A DNA stretch of 6,925 bases from Fretibacterium sp. (GTDB lineage Bacteria > Synergistota > Synergistia > Synergistales > Aminobacteriaceae): NCBI GenBank assembly GCA_016280565.1, contig JAEEGY010000062.1, positions 1-6,925 of the forward strand, given 5' to 3'. This document shows positions 5,275 to 6,925 of the stretch, piece by piece. The notes beneath the pieces were generated by a model. That model did no database searches and was not told the origin of the DNA. It saw nothing but the letters and a program-made list of their open reading frames with translations. Both the position numbers and the translations under genes were made by a program. Every line of letters begins with the position of its first letter. Position 1 is the stretch's first letter.

Positions 5275-5929
5275 CGCCCTCTTCCTCCTTGGCCGCCTTG
5301 CCCTTGGCTACGACCTCTACGTCGGCCGCCGCGGGCTGCTCCTCCGCCCCCGCGGCCTCCTCGACGCCGCGGGACGTCGCGACGACGGCCACGATCTCCT
5401 CGGGATCGGCCAGCAGCTCCACGCCCTCCGGCAGCTTCAGGTCGCTCACATGGATGGCATCGCCCACGCCAAGACCAGAGACGTCGACCTCGATAACATC
5501 GGGGATGTTCATCGGGAGCGTCTGGACCTCCAGCTCGTGGACAACCTCGAGGACGCCGCCGTCCTTCACGCCGGGCGAGGACTCGCGGCCCACGGCCTCG
5601 ACGGGGATATTGACGTTGATCTTGCGGCCCTTCACCAGGCGCAGGAAGTCGATATGCAGAGGCTGGTCCGTCAGGGGGTTGACCTGCGCCTCACGGATGA
5701 GGCACATCTCCTGCTCGCCGTCCGGCAACGTCACGGTGAAACGCTGAGACTCCCAGCGCCCCGCCAGGATGCGCTCCACATCCTTCATCTTCAGCTTGCC
5801 CTGGACGTTCTTCTCCAGCTCCGGTCCATAGAGGATGCAGGGAACATACCCAGCCCTCCGCAGGCGGCCGTTCTCGCCTTTGCCGGTCTTCTCTCTGGGC
5901 TCCATCACTAACGTTACTCGCTCAGACAT
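5267..5929 (-). CDS. rplY: 50S ribosomal protein bL25 (CTC/TL5 form)
   Basis: bL25 binds 5S rRNA in the large subunit; the two-domain CTC/TL5 form, related to the Bacillus stress protein Ctc, is used here. The 220-residue product begins with the 5S-binding domain (about residues 1-95), including REKTGKGENGRLRRAGYVPC and ILYGPE, then PLHIDFLRLVKGRKINVNIP. The C-terminal beta domain follows (about 100-190), with VHELEVQTLPMNIPDVIEVD and DAIHVSDLKLPEGVELL. The protein ends in an Ala/Glu-rich tail from about residue 190 that is probably disordered, as in many CTC proteins. The ATG at 5929 has AAGGAG (5947-5942) 12 nt upstream and AGGAA immediately before it. It lies between prs and pth, and the three are commonly neighbours. 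Confidence 0.95.
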   Translation of the reverse strand: MSERVTLVMEPREKTGKGENGRLRRAGYVPCILYGPELEKNVQGKLKMKDVERILAGRWESQRFTVTLPDGEQEMCLIREAQVNPLTDQPLHIDFLRLVKGRKINVNIPVEAVGRESSPGVKDGGVLEVVHELEVQTLPMNIPDVIEVDVSGLGVGDAIHVSDLKLPEGVELLADPEEIVAVVATSRGVEEAAGAEEQPAAADVEVVAKGKAAKEEEGAE

Positions 5930-5957
5930 TTCCTAAAACAACTCCTTCTCAGATTTG

Positions 5958-6037
5958 AGCTCAGGGGGAGGATGACCCCCTGAAACCCCTAATTTTAAGC
6001 TCAGGGGGGAGATGCCCCCCTGAGCCCCAAAATTTTA
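5958..6037. repeat. Two adjacent 40-bp palindromic repeat units
   Basis: Unit 1 is 5958-5997 and unit 2 is 5998-6037, exactly 40 bp each and directly abutting. They agree at 33 of 40 positions by my count. Each starts agctcaggggg, forms a G-run/C-run hairpin and ends in aatttta. The hairpins are 5961-5983 (8 bp, 7-nt loop) and 5999-6025 (11 bp, 5-nt loop). Two of the differences (a to g and a to c on opposite arms) extend the stem in unit 2, so the pairing is kept. This looks like a REP-type or other dispersed intergenic element. A double terminator or mRNA-stabilising structure between prs and bL25 is the alternative. Confidence 0.75.
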
Positions 6038-6046
6038 ACATATTAT

Positions 6047-6077
6047 TTCATTAACTTCCTTGAGAGGAGTTAATGAA
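6047..6077 (-). terminator. AT-rich hairpin directly after prs
   Basis: TTCATTAACT (6077-6068 on the minus strand) pairs perfectly over ten bases with AGTTAATGAA (6056-6047) around an 11-nt loop, beginning 2 nt after the prs stop. The tail ATAATATG, followed by TTAAAATTTT, is AT-rich but not a clean U-run. It may end or protect the prs transcript. Stability is low because seven or eight of the ten pairs are A-T. Confidence 0.4.
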
Positions 6078-6079
6078 GT

Positions 6080-6925
6080 TTATTCAAACAGCGTGCTCAC
6101 CGACCGCTCGACGTGGACCCTCTTGATGGCTTCGGCGAAGAGCGGCGCAATGGAGAGCTGCTCAATCTTTGCCGCGTGCTTGGACTCCGCAAGGGGGATC
6201 GTGTCCGAGAAGATGACCTTCTTGATTGATGAGTTCCCAATGCGTTCCATCGCGGGGCCGGAGAGAACAGAGTGGGTGGCGCAGGCGTAAATCGTCTTGC
6301 AGCCCCGCTCCATCAGCCCGTGGGCGGCGTTGCAGATCGTGCCGGCCGTATCGATGATGTCGTCCACCAGAATGGCCGTCCGCCCCTCCACGTCGCCGAT
6401 GATGTCCATCACCTCGGAGACGTTGGCCACTTCGTGGGAACGCCGCTTGTCCACGATAGCGATATCAGTCTTGAGCATGACGGCGAACTTCCTCGCCCGA
6501 GCCACACCCCCCACGTCCGGCGACACTACTACGACCTCGCCCCGCTTCAGCTCCTCCGCAAGGCTCTCCTTAAAATAGGAAGCCAGGAGGTTCATGCCGG
6601 TGAGATGGTCGACGGGGATATCGAAGAAGCCCTGGATCTGGCCCGCATGGAGGTCCGCCGTGATGACGCGGTCCACCCCGCTCTGGGTCAGAAGGTTGGC
6701 CACCAGCTTGGCCGTGATAGGCTCCCGGGGCCGGGCCTTGCGGTCCTGGCGCGCGTAGCCAAAGTAGGGGATAACGGCGCTGACGTGATGGGCCGAAGCC
6801 CTCTTGAACGCGTCAGCCATGATGAGGAGCTGGAACAGGTTCTCGTTCGCCGGTGCGCACGTCGGCTGGATCACAAACACGTCCGCTCCCCGCACGCTCT
6901 CATCAATGGAGAGCCCTATCTCTCC
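6080..6925 (-). CDS. prs: Ribose-phosphate pyrophosphokinase, 5' end outside window
   Basis: Prs transfers pyrophosphate from ATP to ribose 5-phosphate to make PRPP for purine, pyrimidine, histidine, tryptophan and NAD synthesis. The frame is open to the right edge. The visible 281 residues start [18 protein letters not shown], so about 30-35 N-terminal residues are missing from a usual length near 315. Landmarks in order are [52 protein letters not shown], the catalytic flexible loop [14 protein letters not shown], and the PRPP-binding loop [13 protein letters not shown] (near 6340-6378). After DKRR there is [10 protein letters not shown], two residues longer than the Bacillus form. A GTG at 6895 is an internal valine, not the start. 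No activity-destroying change is visible. PRPP is also the substrate class bound by the ComFC fold, but there is no reason to link the two genes functionally. Confidence 0.97.
   Translation of the reverse strand, partial: GEIGLSIDESVRGADVFVIQPTCAPANENLFQLLIMADAFKRASAHHVSAVIPYFGYARQDRKARPREPITAKLVANLLTQSGVDRVITADLHAGQIQGFFDIPVDHLTGMNLLASYFKESLAEELKRGEVVVVSPDVGGVARARKFAVMLKTDIAIVDKRRSHEVANVSEVMDIIGDVEGRTAILVDDIIDTAGTICNAAHGLMERGCKTIYACATHSVLSGPAMERIGNSSIKKVIFSDTIPLAESKHAAKIEQLSIAPLFAEAIKRVHVERSVSTLFE

Noticed and set aside
5958..6037. Repeat units as a tiny CRISPR array.
   Set aside because: The units abut with no spacers, are only two in number, and no cas genes are near.

Overview
All recognisable genes lie on the minus strand, so the window reads from its right end to its left. 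In transcription order they are: prs (5' end cut by the window edge), the ribosomal protein bL25 gene, pth, a DUF3084-type membrane/coiled-coil protein gene broken by two in-frame stop codons, rnhA, comFC, flgM, flgN and flgK (3' end cut by the window edge). The DNA is GC-rich (about 60-70% in most sampled stretches), uses GTG, TTG and probably CTG starts beside ATG, and has strong AGGAGG/GGGGG Shine-Dalgarno sequences. A DUF3084 gene followed by rnhA, comF and a flgM-flgN-flgK run, together with a prs-bL25-pth housekeeping block, points to a flagellated bacterium, most likely in the Synergistota. That assignment is inference from gene order and protein character, not from a database match.

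Right part (about 4690-6925): prs makes PRPP, bL25 binds 5S rRNA, and Pth recycles peptidyl-tRNA. The gap between prs and bL25 holds an AT-rich hairpin directly after prs, then two adjacent 40-bp palindromic repeat units. The pth gene overlaps the end of the bL25 gene. It has no ATG, GTG or TTG at a plausible place, and the best start is a CTG behind a perfect AGGAGG.

Middle (about 2368-4692): a hairpin follows pth. Next comes the DUF3084-type gene, whose reading frame continues for 84 codons past a TAA and then a TAG with protein-like sequence, ending one base before the rnhA start. rnhA and comFC are intact and overlap as TGATG.

Left part (1-2367): flgM, flgN and flgK encode the anti-sigma-28 factor, the hook-associated-protein chaperone and the first hook-filament junction protein. 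A good candidate sigma-28 promoter sits between comFC and flgM. The visible FlgK carries a large variable insert of lower GC with an internal duplication at a 134-residue offset, the second copy cut by the window edge.

No obviously new defence, mobile or biosynthetic system is visible. The items most worth a second look are the doubly interrupted DUF3084-type gene, the CTG start of pth, the tandem palindromic repeats and the duplicated FlgK insert.
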